Assembly (NCBI GenBank): GCA_943788245.1 | Contig: CALSPN010000018.1 | Location: 1-43,503, forward strand | From: an uncultured Verrucomicrobiae bacterium | GTDB lineage: Bacteria > Verrucomicrobiota > Verrucomicrobiia > Limisphaerales > AAA164-E04 | Reading direction: 5' to 3' | Length of the DNA stretch: 43,503 nucleotides | Shown: one piece after another, positions 26,334-34,351 of the stretch | Layout of the letters: every line of letters begins with the position of its first letter | Position numbering within the stretch: position 1 is the stretch's first letter | The notes under the pieces: generated by a model | What the model was told of the DNA's origin: nothing | Databases searched by the model: none | What the model saw: only the letters and a program-made list of their open reading frames with translations | Made by a program: the position numbers and the translations under genes

Positions 26334-27224
26334 ATGATTGAGATACGCGTCATCTTTAGAAAATGGATTTTGTCCTCGTTCGCATTCTGTGTTCTTTCAG
26401 GAATGATTCCAGCCTTGAGCGAAGGTTCGGAGATTTCGGGGTCATCCCTTCCACAGCGTGATCGACATGTGGAAGCCAGATTATTAAGTGACCGGTCACA
26501 TATAAATGCTGGCGAAAGCTGGTGGGTGGCTTTGGAATTAAAGCACGACCCTACTTGGCACACTTATTGGCAAAACGGTGGTGACGCGGGTATGCCAACA
26601 CTCATTGAATGGACATTACCGAAAGGGATAACGGCCGGCCCCATCCAATGGGAAACGCCTCAGATTGTTAAGATGGGAAGACTTGATGTCTACGGATATG
26701 AGGGCACATGCCTTTTGCTTGTTCAACTTGAGTCAGCCGCAGATGCAGTATTCAATGAACCTCTGGAAATCAAAGCCTTTGTCAACTGGATGATGTGCGC
26801 TCGAACTTGCCTACCAGGAAGAGGCGTGAATTTAAATCTCAGATTGGGCATTGATGACACGGCATTGAGCAAGCGCAAGACAGAGTGGTTCAAGCATATA
26901 AAAAACGCGGCCTCCAAATTCCCCCCAAAAGCACAAGCGGACGTGTTCAAAGCCAATCTGGATATCTCCTCGAACAGATTCGATCTTCAGTGGAAAAATT
27001 TCCCGCAATCCGGGGAGTTGGAGGATGTTTACTTTTTTGATATCACCGAACAGATCACATCTGACGAACCCCAGACATTGGAACAAACCGAACACGGCTG
27101 GAAGTTGTCACTCAGGAGGGCCGCTTATGCCTCGGTCAAACCCAAACGCATGCATGGTTGGCTGCGATGGAAAATGGCAGGGGAAGGTTTCCATTGGGCG
27201 AGATTGGATCTCCCTGTCAACTGA
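26334..27224 (+). CDS. Stand-alone DsbD N-terminal (alpha) domain-like periplasmic protein
   Basis: The 296-residue protein has a signal peptide (WILSSFAFCVLSGMIPALSE) and a domain like the N-terminal domain of DsbD/ScsB. Features are ARLLSDRSHINAGESWWVAL, WHTYWQNGGDAGMPTLIEW, YGYEGTCLLLVQL and VNWMMCARTCLPG. The cysteine pair in the last motif resembles the redox pair that receives electrons in DsbD-alpha. Full-length DsbD has a membrane core and a thioredoxin domain after this; here the protein ends instead. It may be a periplasmic acceptor working with a separate membrane reductase. It converges with the SelW-like selenoprotein gene. Confidence 0.78.
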   Translation: MIEIRVIFRKWILSSFAFCVLSGMIPALSEGSEISGSSLPQRDRHVEARLLSDRSHINAGESWWVALELKHDPTWHTYWQNGGDAGMPTLIEWTLPKGITAGPIQWETPQIVKMGRLDVYGYEGTCLLLVQLESAADAVFNEPLEIKAFVNWMMCARTCLPGRGVNLNLRLGIDDTALSKRKTEWFKHIKNAASKFPPKAQADVFKANLDISSNRFDLQWKNFPQSGELEDVYFFDITEQITSDEPQTLEQTEHGWKLSLRRAAYASVKPKRMHGWLRWKMAGEGFHWARLDLPVN

Positions 27225-27256
27225 ACGAACTTGGACTGCAAGTGGGAACAATCTGA

Positions 27257-27496
27257 CTAGGATCGCATACCCCTCACTTGCTGAACAATGAACTCAGGGT
27301 CAGGAAATTGCCCGGTGGCTTTTTTGCTGTAAATCAAATTTCCGTCCACAATGACTTCAAACAAACCTCCACCTTCAGGGATCAATGTCAGGGAAGCGAT
27401 ATCCTGTTTGAATTTCAGAAGCTTTTCCGCCAGACCGACGGCTTTGGGTTCGTAGTTTCAAACACTGCAATATTGAATTGTAATTTTTAGAGCCAT
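27257..27496 (-). CDS. SelW/Rdx-like selenoprotein with in-frame UGA (Sec13)
   Basis: From ATG 27494-27496 to TAG 27257-27259 the frame has 80 codons with one internal TGA at 27458-27460. Read as selenocysteine it gives 79 residues: an N-terminal strand, the redox motif Cys10-Ser-Val-Sec13, a helix (AVGLAEKLLKF), and GGGLFEVIVDGNLIYSKK with GQFPDPEFIVQQVR. That is the complete SelW/Rdx thioredoxin-like fold, where the fourth redox-motif position is Cys or Sec. A SECIS-like hairpin (27419-27444) follows the UGA, and a strong promoter (27503-27531) precedes the gene. There is no Shine-Dalgarno sequence, which fits a leaderless message. Rdx proteins are thought to reduce disulfides or methionine-related targets; the partner is unknown. 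A dead Cys-to-stop mutant is the alternative, but the hairpin and intact downstream sequence argue against it. Confidence 0.88.
27419..27444 (-). promoter_or_regulatory. Bacterial SECIS-like element
   Basis: Downstream of the UGA the RNA can fold as AAGC (27441-27444) with GCUU (27419-27422), then CGUC (27437-27440) with GGCG (27428-27431). This leaves a five-base bulge on the 3' side and apical loop GGUCU (27432-27436). The loop begins 22 bases after the UGA. The same GGUCU apical loop is present in the E. coli fdhF SECIS, where the loop G and U contact SelB. The stem is short, so pairing should be tested computationally. Confidence 0.7.
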
Positions 27497-27502
27497 CACG
27501 AA

Positions 27503-27531
27503 AATATAGATAACACCGTATCCTGCGTCAA
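27503..27531 (-). promoter_or_regulatory. Sigma-70 promoter of the SelW-like gene, predicting a leaderless mRNA
   Basis: On the minus strand TTGACG (27526-27531) and TATATT (27503-27508) are separated by exactly 17 bases. Each box differs from consensus at one position. Seven bases after the -10 box is 27496, the A of the selenoprotein ATG, so the transcript would begin at or within a base or two of the start codon. Confidence 0.7.
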
Positions 27532-27560
27532 GCGGCAGAGATAAAACGGCCTTCCCGCCC

Positions 27561-29750
27561 TTAACTTCCGGCTCGCAGCCTGTGCAGCAGACCGGAATAT
27601 CTGGATGCATTTTTTGAGTTATTCACTGCCATTCCAAGCGCTTTTTTCTGACCGACAATCACAACGAGTTTTCTCCCCCGAGTCACCCCTGTATAAACCA
27701 GATTGCGCTGCAGGAGCATGTATTGCTGGGTAGCCACAGGCATGACGACAACAGGAAATTCTGATCCCTGGGATTTGTGAATCGTTATTGCGTAGGCCAG
27801 GGATAGTTCGTCCAGTTCGCCGAAATCATAAATCACTTTTCGCTGTTCAAACTGAACCTTGATTTCTTTTTCAATGGGATCAATGGAAATGATCTGTCCG
27901 ATGTCACCGTTGAACACTTCCTTATCATAATTGTTTTCCGTTTGAATAACCTTGTCCCTCGCACGAAATTGCCATCCAAATTTCTCGGCAACCACATCAC
28001 CATGTCTCAGCGGATTCAAGGCATTCTGCAAAGTCAGATTCATCTCGCGCACGCCAAGGCTTCCCCGATTCATCGGGCACAGGACTTGGATATCCAGAAT
28101 GGGGTGCACCTGAAATTTGGAAGGAATCCGATCGCGAACCATTTGCAAAAGCGTTGCCGCCGCACGTTCCGGTTCCTCTCGATCAATAAAATAAAAATCA
28201 CTGAGTGGGGCATCCTCTTCCATCATTGGCATCTGCCCCTGATTGATTCGATGTGCATTCGTGATGATCCTGCTGCCCGCTGCCTGCCGAAATATTTCCT
28301 GCAGCCGCACAACAGAGAGGCATCCGGATTGAATGAAATCTTTCAACACGGAACCGGGACCCACGGACGGCAATTGATCCACATCCCCCACCAGTAATAA
28401 ATGTCCATCCTCAGGTAGCGCCTTCAGAAGGTGATGCATCAAGGGAATATCGACCATGGAACACTCATCAACCACCAGCAACTTTTCTTCGAGAGGAGAT
28501 TCTTCATCGTGCTTGAACTGACCGTTGCGGGGATTCACCTCCAGCAAACGATGTATGGTTCTGGCTTCGTGACCGGTAGATTCGGATAAACGTTTCGCAG
28601 CTCGACCTGTTGGCGCACAAAGGGCAAATGTCACACATTTGGCATGAAGTATTTTGAGGATCGATTGGATGATGGTTGTCTTACCCACGCCAGGCCCCCC
28701 GGTAATAATCACAACACGGTTCTCAAGAGCACAACGGATGGCCTCTGTTTGCGAAGCAGCAAGTTGCAGCTTGTTGCTTTCCTGAACCCAAGTGATGGCC
28801 CTGTTGAAATCAATGTCCGGATAGGAGGAGGGTTCCCCCGATAAATCAAGGATTCTGCGGGCAATGTATTCCTCCGCCTTTTTCAATGCAGGCAGAAAGA
28901 TTAATTCATGTTCTCCAACCGCATCACGAACGACGTCACCTGCATGAAGTGCCTGAGCAAGAGCATTCCTTGGTATCGATTCATCAACCGCCAGAAGTTC
29001 CGTGGTTTGCCTGATCAAGAGATCTTCAGGCAAACCACAATGCCCATTGCCCGAGGCCTCTGTTAGCATATGATTCAAGCCCGCCTGCGCCCGATGAAGA
29101 GAATCCTCAGGAATCCCCAGCTTTTGAGCAATGTGATCAGCACTCTTGAATCCAATCCCGCGGATATCACGCGCCAGAATGTAAGGATTGTTCTGAACCT
29201 TTTCTATCGCCTCTTCGCCGTATGTCTTGTAGATACGAACTGCACGACTGGTACTGACCCCATTGGAATGGAGGAAAACCATAATTTTGCGAACGACTTT
29301 TTGCTCCTGCCAGGCGTCCTTGATCTTGCGTCTTCTGCCCGGACCAATTCCGTCAATGGATTCCAATTTAGCAGAGGCGGTTTCAATGATATCAAAAATC
29401 TTCTCTCCATATCTGGCCACCATTTTTTTGGCATAAACCGGCCCTATCCCCTTGATCATTCCACTTGCCAGATATTTCTCAATCCCTTCAATGTTCGTGG
29501 GAGGGGTGCAAACGAGTCTCTCCGCCTTGAACTGCAGCCCATGTTCTCGATCACGCGCCCAAACGCCTTCCGCTTTGGCCCATTCACCCGCATTGGCAGA
29601 AATCGATTGACCAACCACCGTCAATAAATCACGCCGTCCCTTGATTTTTACGCGCAAGACAACAAATCCAGATTCCTCATTGAAATACGTTACACGCTCA
29701 ATCAGGCCGGATATGCTTTCTTTGTTTCTGGCGGGATAACCTTGGTTCAT
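27561..29750 (-). CDS. recD2: RecD2-type SF1 DNA helicase
   Basis: The 729-residue protein matches RecD2, the 5'-3' helicase found in bacteria outside RecBCD. The N-terminal OB-like domain and helix-hairpin-helix region (GMIKGIGPVYAKKMVARYG; IDGIGPGRRRKI; DIRGIGFKSADHIA) are followed by Walker A GGPGVGKTT near 349-357. Later motifs are LLVVDECSMVD, LVGDVDQLPSVGPGSVL, AYAITIHKSQGSEFPVVV and YTGVTRGRKLVVIV. It unwinds DNA in repair and replication restart. Length is typical. The SelW-like gene lies 64 bases downstream with its own promoter. Confidence 0.94.
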   Translation of the reverse strand: MNQGYPARNKESISGLIERVTYFNEESGFVVLRVKIKGRRDLLTVVGQSISANAGEWAKAEGVWARDREHGLQFKAERLVCTPPTNIEGIEKYLASGMIKGIGPVYAKKMVARYGEKIFDIIETASAKLESIDGIGPGRRRKIKDAWQEQKVVRKIMVFLHSNGVSTSRAVRIYKTYGEEAIEKVQNNPYILARDIRGIGFKSADHIAQKLGIPEDSLHRAQAGLNHMLTEASGNGHCGLPEDLLIRQTTELLAVDESIPRNALAQALHAGDVVRDAVGEHELIFLPALKKAEEYIARRILDLSGEPSSYPDIDFNRAITWVQESNKLQLAASQTEAIRCALENRVVIITGGPGVGKTTIIQSILKILHAKCVTFALCAPTGRAAKRLSESTGHEARTIHRLLEVNPRNGQFKHDEESPLEEKLLVVDECSMVDIPLMHHLLKALPEDGHLLLVGDVDQLPSVGPGSVLKDFIQSGCLSVVRLQEIFRQAAGSRIITNAHRINQGQMPMMEEDAPLSDFYFIDREEPERAAATLLQMVRDRIPSKFQVHPILDIQVLCPMNRGSLGVREMNLTLQNALNPLRHGDVVAEKFGWQFRARDKVIQTENNYDKEVFNGDIGQIISIDPIEKEIKVQFEQRKVIYDFGELDELSLAYAITIHKSQGSEFPVVVMPVATQQYMLLQRNLVYTGVTRGRKLVVIVGQKKALGMAVNNSKNASRYSGLLHRLRAGS

Positions 29751-29923
29751 TGGACCCTATGATCAGGTGAGAACATGATGTGGATCAAGCAGGAATCCTC
29801 GTTCAACCCGCTATCGCCATTTCCAAAGGCTTGCATGAATAAACTTGCCCAATGAAATGATACCCCGTATTTCAAGATATAACCTCGATCCAGAATAACA
29901 AATTAATCAGGACCCCAAGTAAG

Positions 29924-31045
29924 ATGAGCAAAGAAAACGCGACTGAAAAAAAGGAGAAAAGCCAACGTTTAACAAGCCTGGATGCCTTGCGTGGGTTCGA
30001 CATGTTTTGGATCGTGGGTGCGGAAGAAGTCGTACACGCATTGGGCAAATCCCACGATTCAGGGTGGACAAAATTGCTAGCTGATCAACTCACTCACAAA
30101 TCTTGGGAGGGACTCGCATTTTATGACTGTATTTTCCCATTATTTGTCTTTCTCGCAGGTGTCTCCATGGTCTTCAGCCTGACACGCACGATTGAGGAAA
30201 GAGGGAAAGCCTACACCCTTCGCAAGGTGTTCATCCGCTCACTCATTCTGTATACAATTGGCATTTTTTATTACGGAGGATTTACAGATGGAGTAGAAAA
30301 CATACGACTACTGGGGGTATTGCAACGAATCGCACTGTGCTATTTATTTGCAGCAATTATCTTTTGCATGACTGGCCTCAAGGGAAGAGTGACAGCTTTG
30401 GTGGTTTTGTTGGTAGGTTATTGGGCTATGATGACTTTTATTCCCGTACCGGGCGTAGGAGCTGGGAATTTTGAGGAGGGCAAAAACCTGGCTGATCATG
30501 TGGACAAAATGTATCTGCCTTTATTCAAGTGGAACGGGGATCATGATCCAGAAGGACTTTTGAGCACGCTACCGGCCATTGGATCCTGCCTGCTAGGGGT
30601 GTTCGCCGGAATGATCCTTCACCGCAAGGAGGGTTCTGCATTTCAGAAAACAGGCTTCTTGATGGGACTTGGTCTCATTTGTCTTGCCCTGGGCTACGCT
30701 TGGAGCTTCCAGTTCCCGATTATCAAAAACATTTGGACTTCCTCTTTTGTTTTGGTCGCTGGCGGTTTCAGTTTCCTCGCGCTGGGAACCTTCTACTTCG
30801 TGATCGATGGAGTGGGATTTCACCACTGGTGCTGGCCTTTTGTCTGGATTGGGATGAATCCCATCACCATCTATCTTGCCCACAACATCGTTGATATCAA
30901 TGGGCTGGCGAACAGATTCGTAGGGGGACCAATCAAGGCATCCCTCGGTGGTTATGCGGAAGCACTTGTATTAGCCACGGTGACTGCGATGAGTTTCCTT
31001 CTCGTATGGTTCCTGCATCGTAAACGAATTTATCTGAGGGTTTGA
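29924..31045 (+). CDS. NagX/DUF5009-like multipass membrane acyltransferase homologue
   Basis: The 373-residue protein starts with the family signature TSLDALRGFDMFWIVGAEEV and has about ten hydrophobic segments (for example FPLFVFLAGVSMVFSL, LLGVLQRIALCYLFAAIIFC). It also has a pair of Asp-rich loops such as KWNGDHDPEGLLSTLPAIGS, matching relatives of human heparan-alpha-glucosaminide N-acetyltransferase. In bacteria these genes (nagX) sit in amino-sugar clusters, but no such cluster is here. Transfer of an acyl group across the membrane to glycans is inferred. It is divergent from recD2. Confidence 0.82.
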   Translation: MSKENATEKKEKSQRLTSLDALRGFDMFWIVGAEEVVHALGKSHDSGWTKLLADQLTHKSWEGLAFYDCIFPLFVFLAGVSMVFSLTRTIEERGKAYTLRKVFIRSLILYTIGIFYYGGFTDGVENIRLLGVLQRIALCYLFAAIIFCMTGLKGRVTALVVLLVGYWAMMTFIPVPGVGAGNFEEGKNLADHVDKMYLPLFKWNGDHDPEGLLSTLPAIGSCLLGVFAGMILHRKEGSAFQKTGFLMGLGLICLALGYAWSFQFPIIKNIWTSSFVLVAGGFSFLALGTFYFVIDGVGFHHWCWPFVWIGMNPITIYLAHNIVDINGLANRFVGGPIKASLGGYAEALVLATVTAMSFLLVWFLHRKRIYLRV

Positions 31046-31116
31046 TTTGCCTTTCAATAAGTCTTGTGAATTCACTTGGCAGTTTGAAAAAGCGTAACCA
31101 TATTGAGGCGTAAGTT

Positions 31117-31900
31117 ATGTTCAAGTGGATAAAACGAATCGTGATTTTACTGATCCTTCTGGCAATCGTTGCTTTTTTTGCCATCGACAAGAGTATGAAC
31201 TCACTCGTCAAGTCGGGTATTGAAAAAGGGGGGTACCAGTCTGACAGGCGTACCCGTCACCTTGCAGGATGCCTCATTGGCGATGCTGTCGGGAGCAGGC
31301 TCCCTGTCTGGCCTGCAAATCGCCAATCCTGATGGGTTCAAGTCAGAATCTGCAATCACGGTCAAAAATGCGACTCTCGCGTTGGAGCCTGGCAGCTTGA
31401 TGGCCAAGAAAATTGTCATTCGCAAACTTAAATTGGAACAACCCGGCATCACCTACGAAAGGACGCTTTCCAGCAGCAATCTCGACAAAATCATGGAGGC
31501 CATTCAAAAGAACATTCCGGAGACTCCGGAGGATTCTGATGAGGCGAGATTCCAGATAGACGATTTCCAGATTCTGCAGGCCAAAGTAAAACTGGGACTT
31601 ACCGCTCTGGGCGGGAAAGGCGTCGAATTTACACTACCCGATATTGTGCTGAAGAACCTTGGCAAAGAAGGGGCCGGTTTGACAGGCGCTGAATTGGCCA
31701 AGGAAATCATGAAAACAGTTTTAGCCAGTGTCCTTGAAAAAGGAGCAGGCCAGGGTATTGCAGGTTTTTCAGAAACTTTAAAAGGAGCCTTGAGCACTGG
31801 AAACAGCCAGGCTGCAGAGACTGTCAAAAAAGCAAAGAGCCTTTTCAACAATGTCAAATCGCTCTTGCCCTCGACAAGTCCAGGGGCCACCTCTGAATAA
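31117..31900 (+). pseudogene. AsmA-like membrane-anchored protein gene with one-base frameshift
   Basis: The gene begins at ATG 31117 with a transmembrane anchor (VILLILLAIVAFFAIDKSMN) and reads VKSGIEKGG, then leaves frame at the six-G run 31228-31233. The adjacent frame continues from there to TAA 31900 with TSLTGVPVTLQDASLAML, LSGLQIANPDGF, IVIRKLKLEQPGITYE and a helical C-terminus. With five Gs the two parts join as IEKGG-TSLTGVPVTL to give about 260 residues. The pattern resembles short AsmA/DUF748-like proteins common in Planctomycetes and Verrucomicrobia, tied to envelope lipid traffic by analogy. It could be intact in life if the extra G is an error or is skipped by slippage. Confidence 0.65.
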
Positions 31901-31930
31901 CAGGTTTATCCAAAAATTTTCCAATCATTT

Positions 31931-32644
31931 ATGTCAAAGAACGCCATCATCACTGGAGCCGGTACTGGAGTGGGACGCCACATCGCGATCCAGTTATCCA
32001 AGGCAGGCTGGAACCTGACCTTGACCGGGCGAACTGAAAAAACACTGAAGGAGACTGTAGGCCTGGCTGGGGCAGGCGATACCAAATGCCAAACTATTAT
32101 CGGCAGCGTCGCGGATGAATCATTCGTCAGAGAACTGGTCCAAAAAGCAGAGGATAAGTTTGGCTCAACGGAGGTATTGGTTAATTCAGCGGGAACGAAT
32201 ACTCCTGAACGCACCCTGGAGGTGCTGTCCTTGAAGGATTACCATGACTTGATCAACACCAACCTGCACGGATCCTACTACGCCATTCAGGCAGTTCTCC
32301 CTTCAATGCGGAAAGCCAAGTCAGGCACCATCGTAAATATTGTTTCGGATGCTGCACTTTGGGGAATGCCTCTGGCAGGTGCGGCCTATACCGTCTCCAA
32401 ATTTGGTTTGCGAGGACTGACGCAAGCGATCAATGCCGAGGAGAACAAAAATGGTATCCGTGCCTGCGGAGTCCTTCCCGGTGAAATTGATACGCCCATT
32501 CTGAAATTACGCCCCAGCGAACCTACAGCTGAGCACAAGGCAAGCATGCTGCGTCCCGAAGATGTCGCAGCCTGCGCCAAGCTTGCCATCGATCTACCGC
32601 CTCGTGCAGTCGTTCAGGAGTTGCTAGTGCGACCTTGCCGGTAA
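31931..32644 (+). CDS. Short-chain dehydrogenase/reductase
   Basis: The 237-residue protein is a classical SDR oxidoreductase. The NAD(P)-binding motif is TGAGTGVG (residues 8-15), an Arg-containing TGRTEKTL follows the second strand and hints at NADP, NSAG stands in for NNAG, and the active site is VSDAALWG with YTVSKFG (Tyr-x3-Lys). The PGEIDTPIL loop follows. The substrate is not predictable. It lies 30 bases after the AsmA-like gene and is followed by a DUF423 gene on the same strand, so co-transcription is possible. Confidence 0.85.
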   Translation: MSKNAIITGAGTGVGRHIAIQLSKAGWNLTLTGRTEKTLKETVGLAGAGDTKCQTIIGSVADESFVRELVQKAEDKFGSTEVLVNSAGTNTPERTLEVLSLKDYHDLINTNLHGSYYAIQAVLPSMRKAKSGTIVNIVSDAALWGMPLAGAAYTVSKFGLRGLTQAINAEENKNGIRACGVLPGEIDTPILKLRPSEPTAEHKASMLRPEDVAACAKLAIDLPPRAVVQELLVRPCR

Positions 32645-32670
32645 GCTTGCCGCAGGTCTTTTGTAACAGC

Positions 32671-33051
32671 ATGAAAACCATCAAGGTTCAACAGATTGCA
32701 TCCGCTCTTGCTTGTTTGGGTGTCTTGCTGGGAGCATTCGGCGCTCACGCATTGAATGAAACATTGACTGCATCCGACAGGGTGGATACTTGGGAAACGG
32801 CGGTCTTCTACCATCTGATTCATGCAATCGGATTACTGGTGCTATCTCGTATGGAAGCACCCCCTAAATGGACCATATATCTATTTCTGACAGGCATCGT
32901 TATTTTCTCCGGAAGCCTTTACGCACTTTGCCTCACAGGCATCACCAAACTGGGCGCTATCACACCCGTCGGAGGGCTGGCACTCATGAGTGGATGGCTC
33001 ACTTTATGTTGGCCCCAAAAAAACGGGGAAAAACACTTGCATGGTCCATGA
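32671..33051 (+). CDS. DUF423 (YgdD-like) small membrane protein
   Basis: From ATG 32671 the product is 126 residues with four hydrophobic segments and the DUF423 signatures LLGAFGAHALNETL, WETAVFYHLIHAIGLLVLS and ITPVGGLALMSGWL. An open frame begins earlier at 32635, inside the SDR gene, but family length and the signal-like first segment favour 32671. It is an inner membrane protein of unknown function. The tRNA-Lys gene follows 72 bases later. Confidence 0.85.
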   Translation: MKTIKVQQIASALACLGVLLGAFGAHALNETLTASDRVDTWETAVFYHLIHAIGLLVLSRMEAPPKWTIYLFLTGIVIFSGSLYALCLTGITKLGAITPVGGLALMSGWLTLCWPQKNGEKHLHGP

Positions 33052-33123
33052 ACAATGTCTAATGTTCCGCCTCCTTTCAAGCGAAGGGAAACCTCTTGCT
33101 GATTGAAGCAGATTTGAGGGAGA

Positions 33124-33199
33124 GGGCTGGTAGCTCAGTTGGTAGAGCAGCGGCCTTTTAAGCCGTTTGTCCAGGGTTCGAGCCCCTGCCAGCCTACCA
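33124..33199 (+). tRNA. tRNA-Lys (anticodon UUU)
   Basis: The 76-base gene folds as a full cloverleaf. The acceptor is GGGCTGG (33124-33130) with CCAGCCT (one G-T pair), the D arm is GCTC/GAGC, the anticodon stem is GCGGC/GCCGT with loop CTTTTAA giving anticodon TTT, and the T arm is CAGGG/CCCTG around TTCGAGC. The discriminator is A, and CCA (33197-33199) is encoded. No integrase or attachment repeat is visible beside it. Confidence 0.96.
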
Positions 33200-33811
33200 C
33201 TCCCTCACACATAACATCTCAGTTGATTGCTGTAATCCAGCTCTACAAAAGCCTCAAGGGCTCTGGGACTTCACAGTCTTGAGCTGCCTCGCGCGGTAAG
33301 AAGGGAATGTTATCTGTCTTCTGAATCAGATCAGGGGATACCACATGACAACCCCAAGCTTTGCTGGGACATCAAAGTTTCCCAGCGCCGGTTAATGGCA
33401 GTATCTCTTCCCAGTCTTGCACCGAAAGATCATATGGGGATGTTGCTGTCAATTCTGTTACCACCCAAATTCCTGTGAGGAACACAGGTGCCAGCAAAGG
33501 CCAGTCACTTGTCTTGCGATATTTTTTTCAGCGAGCAATAGCATTATGGTTGGCGCATGATGATCCTTAGAAGAGATGAGTCGTGACTCGCATGCTCAAG
33601 CATACGAGTGTCAATTTGGAAATTGGGTCTTGAACCGGTATTGATGCAGTCTGGTTGTGTTTCCCCCCATCAGCAGTGGTTTCACGGTTACACGATTTTT
33701 GAAATTAGAAAACTTGAGGGCCGAAGAAAATTTACCAGTTTCAAAAAGTTATGTTAAAATAACCTTTCGGAAATGAAATACAGCCTGCAAATAACTCAAT
33801 AAAACTTGATC
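33200..33811. other. Gene-poor interval with possible decayed small minus-strand ORFs
   Basis: No confident gene lies between tRNA-Lys and the Nudix gene. On the minus strand 33372-33527 is open for 51 residues with coding-like text (WPLLAPVFLTGIWVVTELTA, then SPYDLSVQDWEEILPLTGAG) and ends in TGATG, where an ATG (33370-33372) overlaps its stop. The overlapping frame soon stops. The frame that continues past the TGA to TAG 33243-33245 also looks coding (SPDLIQKTDNIPFLPREAAQ). This could be one or two short genes disturbed by indels. An inverted repeat lies at 33586-33609. Confidence 0.3.
33586..33609. repeat. Inverted repeat / hairpin
   Basis: ACTCG-C-ATGCT (33586-33596) and AGCAT-A-CGAGT (33599-33609) form two 5-bp helices separated by one mismatch, with a 2-base spacer. 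No T tract follows on either strand, so a terminator is unlikely. A protein-binding site or folded RNA is possible. Confidence 0.55.
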
Positions 33812-34351
33812 ATGCCTGACTCCATGGAAGAAATTTTTGATGTCGTAAACAATCGGGATGAAGTGATTGACCAAAAACCCCGCAGTGTCGTTCACCAGCA
33901 GGACTTACTTCACCGAGCCATCCATGTTTTGGTCTTTCATTCAGATGGATCGCTCTTCCTGCAAAAACGATCCATGCTGAAAGATTGTTTCCCGGGCACT
34001 TGGGATTCATCCGCTTCCGGCCACCTGGATTCGGGTGAATCTTACGATGTCTGCGCGATGAGAGAAACCGAGGAAGAATTGGGATGGCGACCTGATCGCC
34101 CTCTTGAAAAACTTTTCAAAACAGATGCTTCAAAGGATACGGGATGGGAGTTTGTCTGGATTTACAGGGTCACGTATGACGGTCCATTCAAACTGCACCC
34201 CGAAGAAATAGAATGTGGTGAGTGGTTTTCAAGGGATCATGTGAATCAATGGCTCGCATCCAATCCGGAGGAATTCGCCAGCGCTTTTCGCGTGTTATGG
34301 AAGCGCTATCTCGAATGGGAGCTCCAACTTTCAGCATCTTCTGAATCATGA
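33812..34351 (+). CDS. Nudix hydrolase (IPP isomerase-like subgroup)
   Basis: From ATG 33812 the protein is about 179 residues. The Nudix box is complete: Gly, five residues, Glu, seven residues, then RETEEELGW, within GHLDSGESYDVCAMRETEEE. Upstream it has VVNNRDEVIDQKPRSVVHQQ and LLHRAIHVLVFHSDGSLFLQ, which are typical of the isopentenyl-diphosphate isomerase-like Nudix subgroup that mostly acts on nucleotide or alcohol diphosphates. The specific substrate is not known. The ROK kinase gene overlaps its stop by ATGA, so the two are coupled. Confidence 0.85.
   Translation: MPDSMEEIFDVVNNRDEVIDQKPRSVVHQQDLLHRAIHVLVFHSDGSLFLQKRSMLKDCFPGTWDSSASGHLDSGESYDVCAMRETEEELGWRPDRPLEKLFKTDASKDTGWEFVWIYRVTYDGPFKLHPEEIECGEWFSRDHVNQWLASNPEEFASAFRVLWKRYLEWELQLSASSES

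Noticed and set aside
27278..27490. 70-residue plus-strand open frame over the SelW-like gene
   Set aside because: It is a shadow on the opposite strand. The minus-strand reading through UGA gives a recognisable complete protein with promoter and hairpin.
33243..33527. Second selenoprotein candidate: in-frame UGA at 33372-33374 followed by Cys
   Set aside because: The RNA after this UGA folds around a CCCA/UGGG stem with an AAA loop, without the G/U loop of a SECIS. The flanking text matches no selenoprotein family, and TGATG coupling or an indel explains the arrangement better.
33124..33811. Genomic island inserted at tRNA-Lys
   Set aside because: No integrase, no direct repeat of the tRNA 3' end and no mobile genes are visible nearby.
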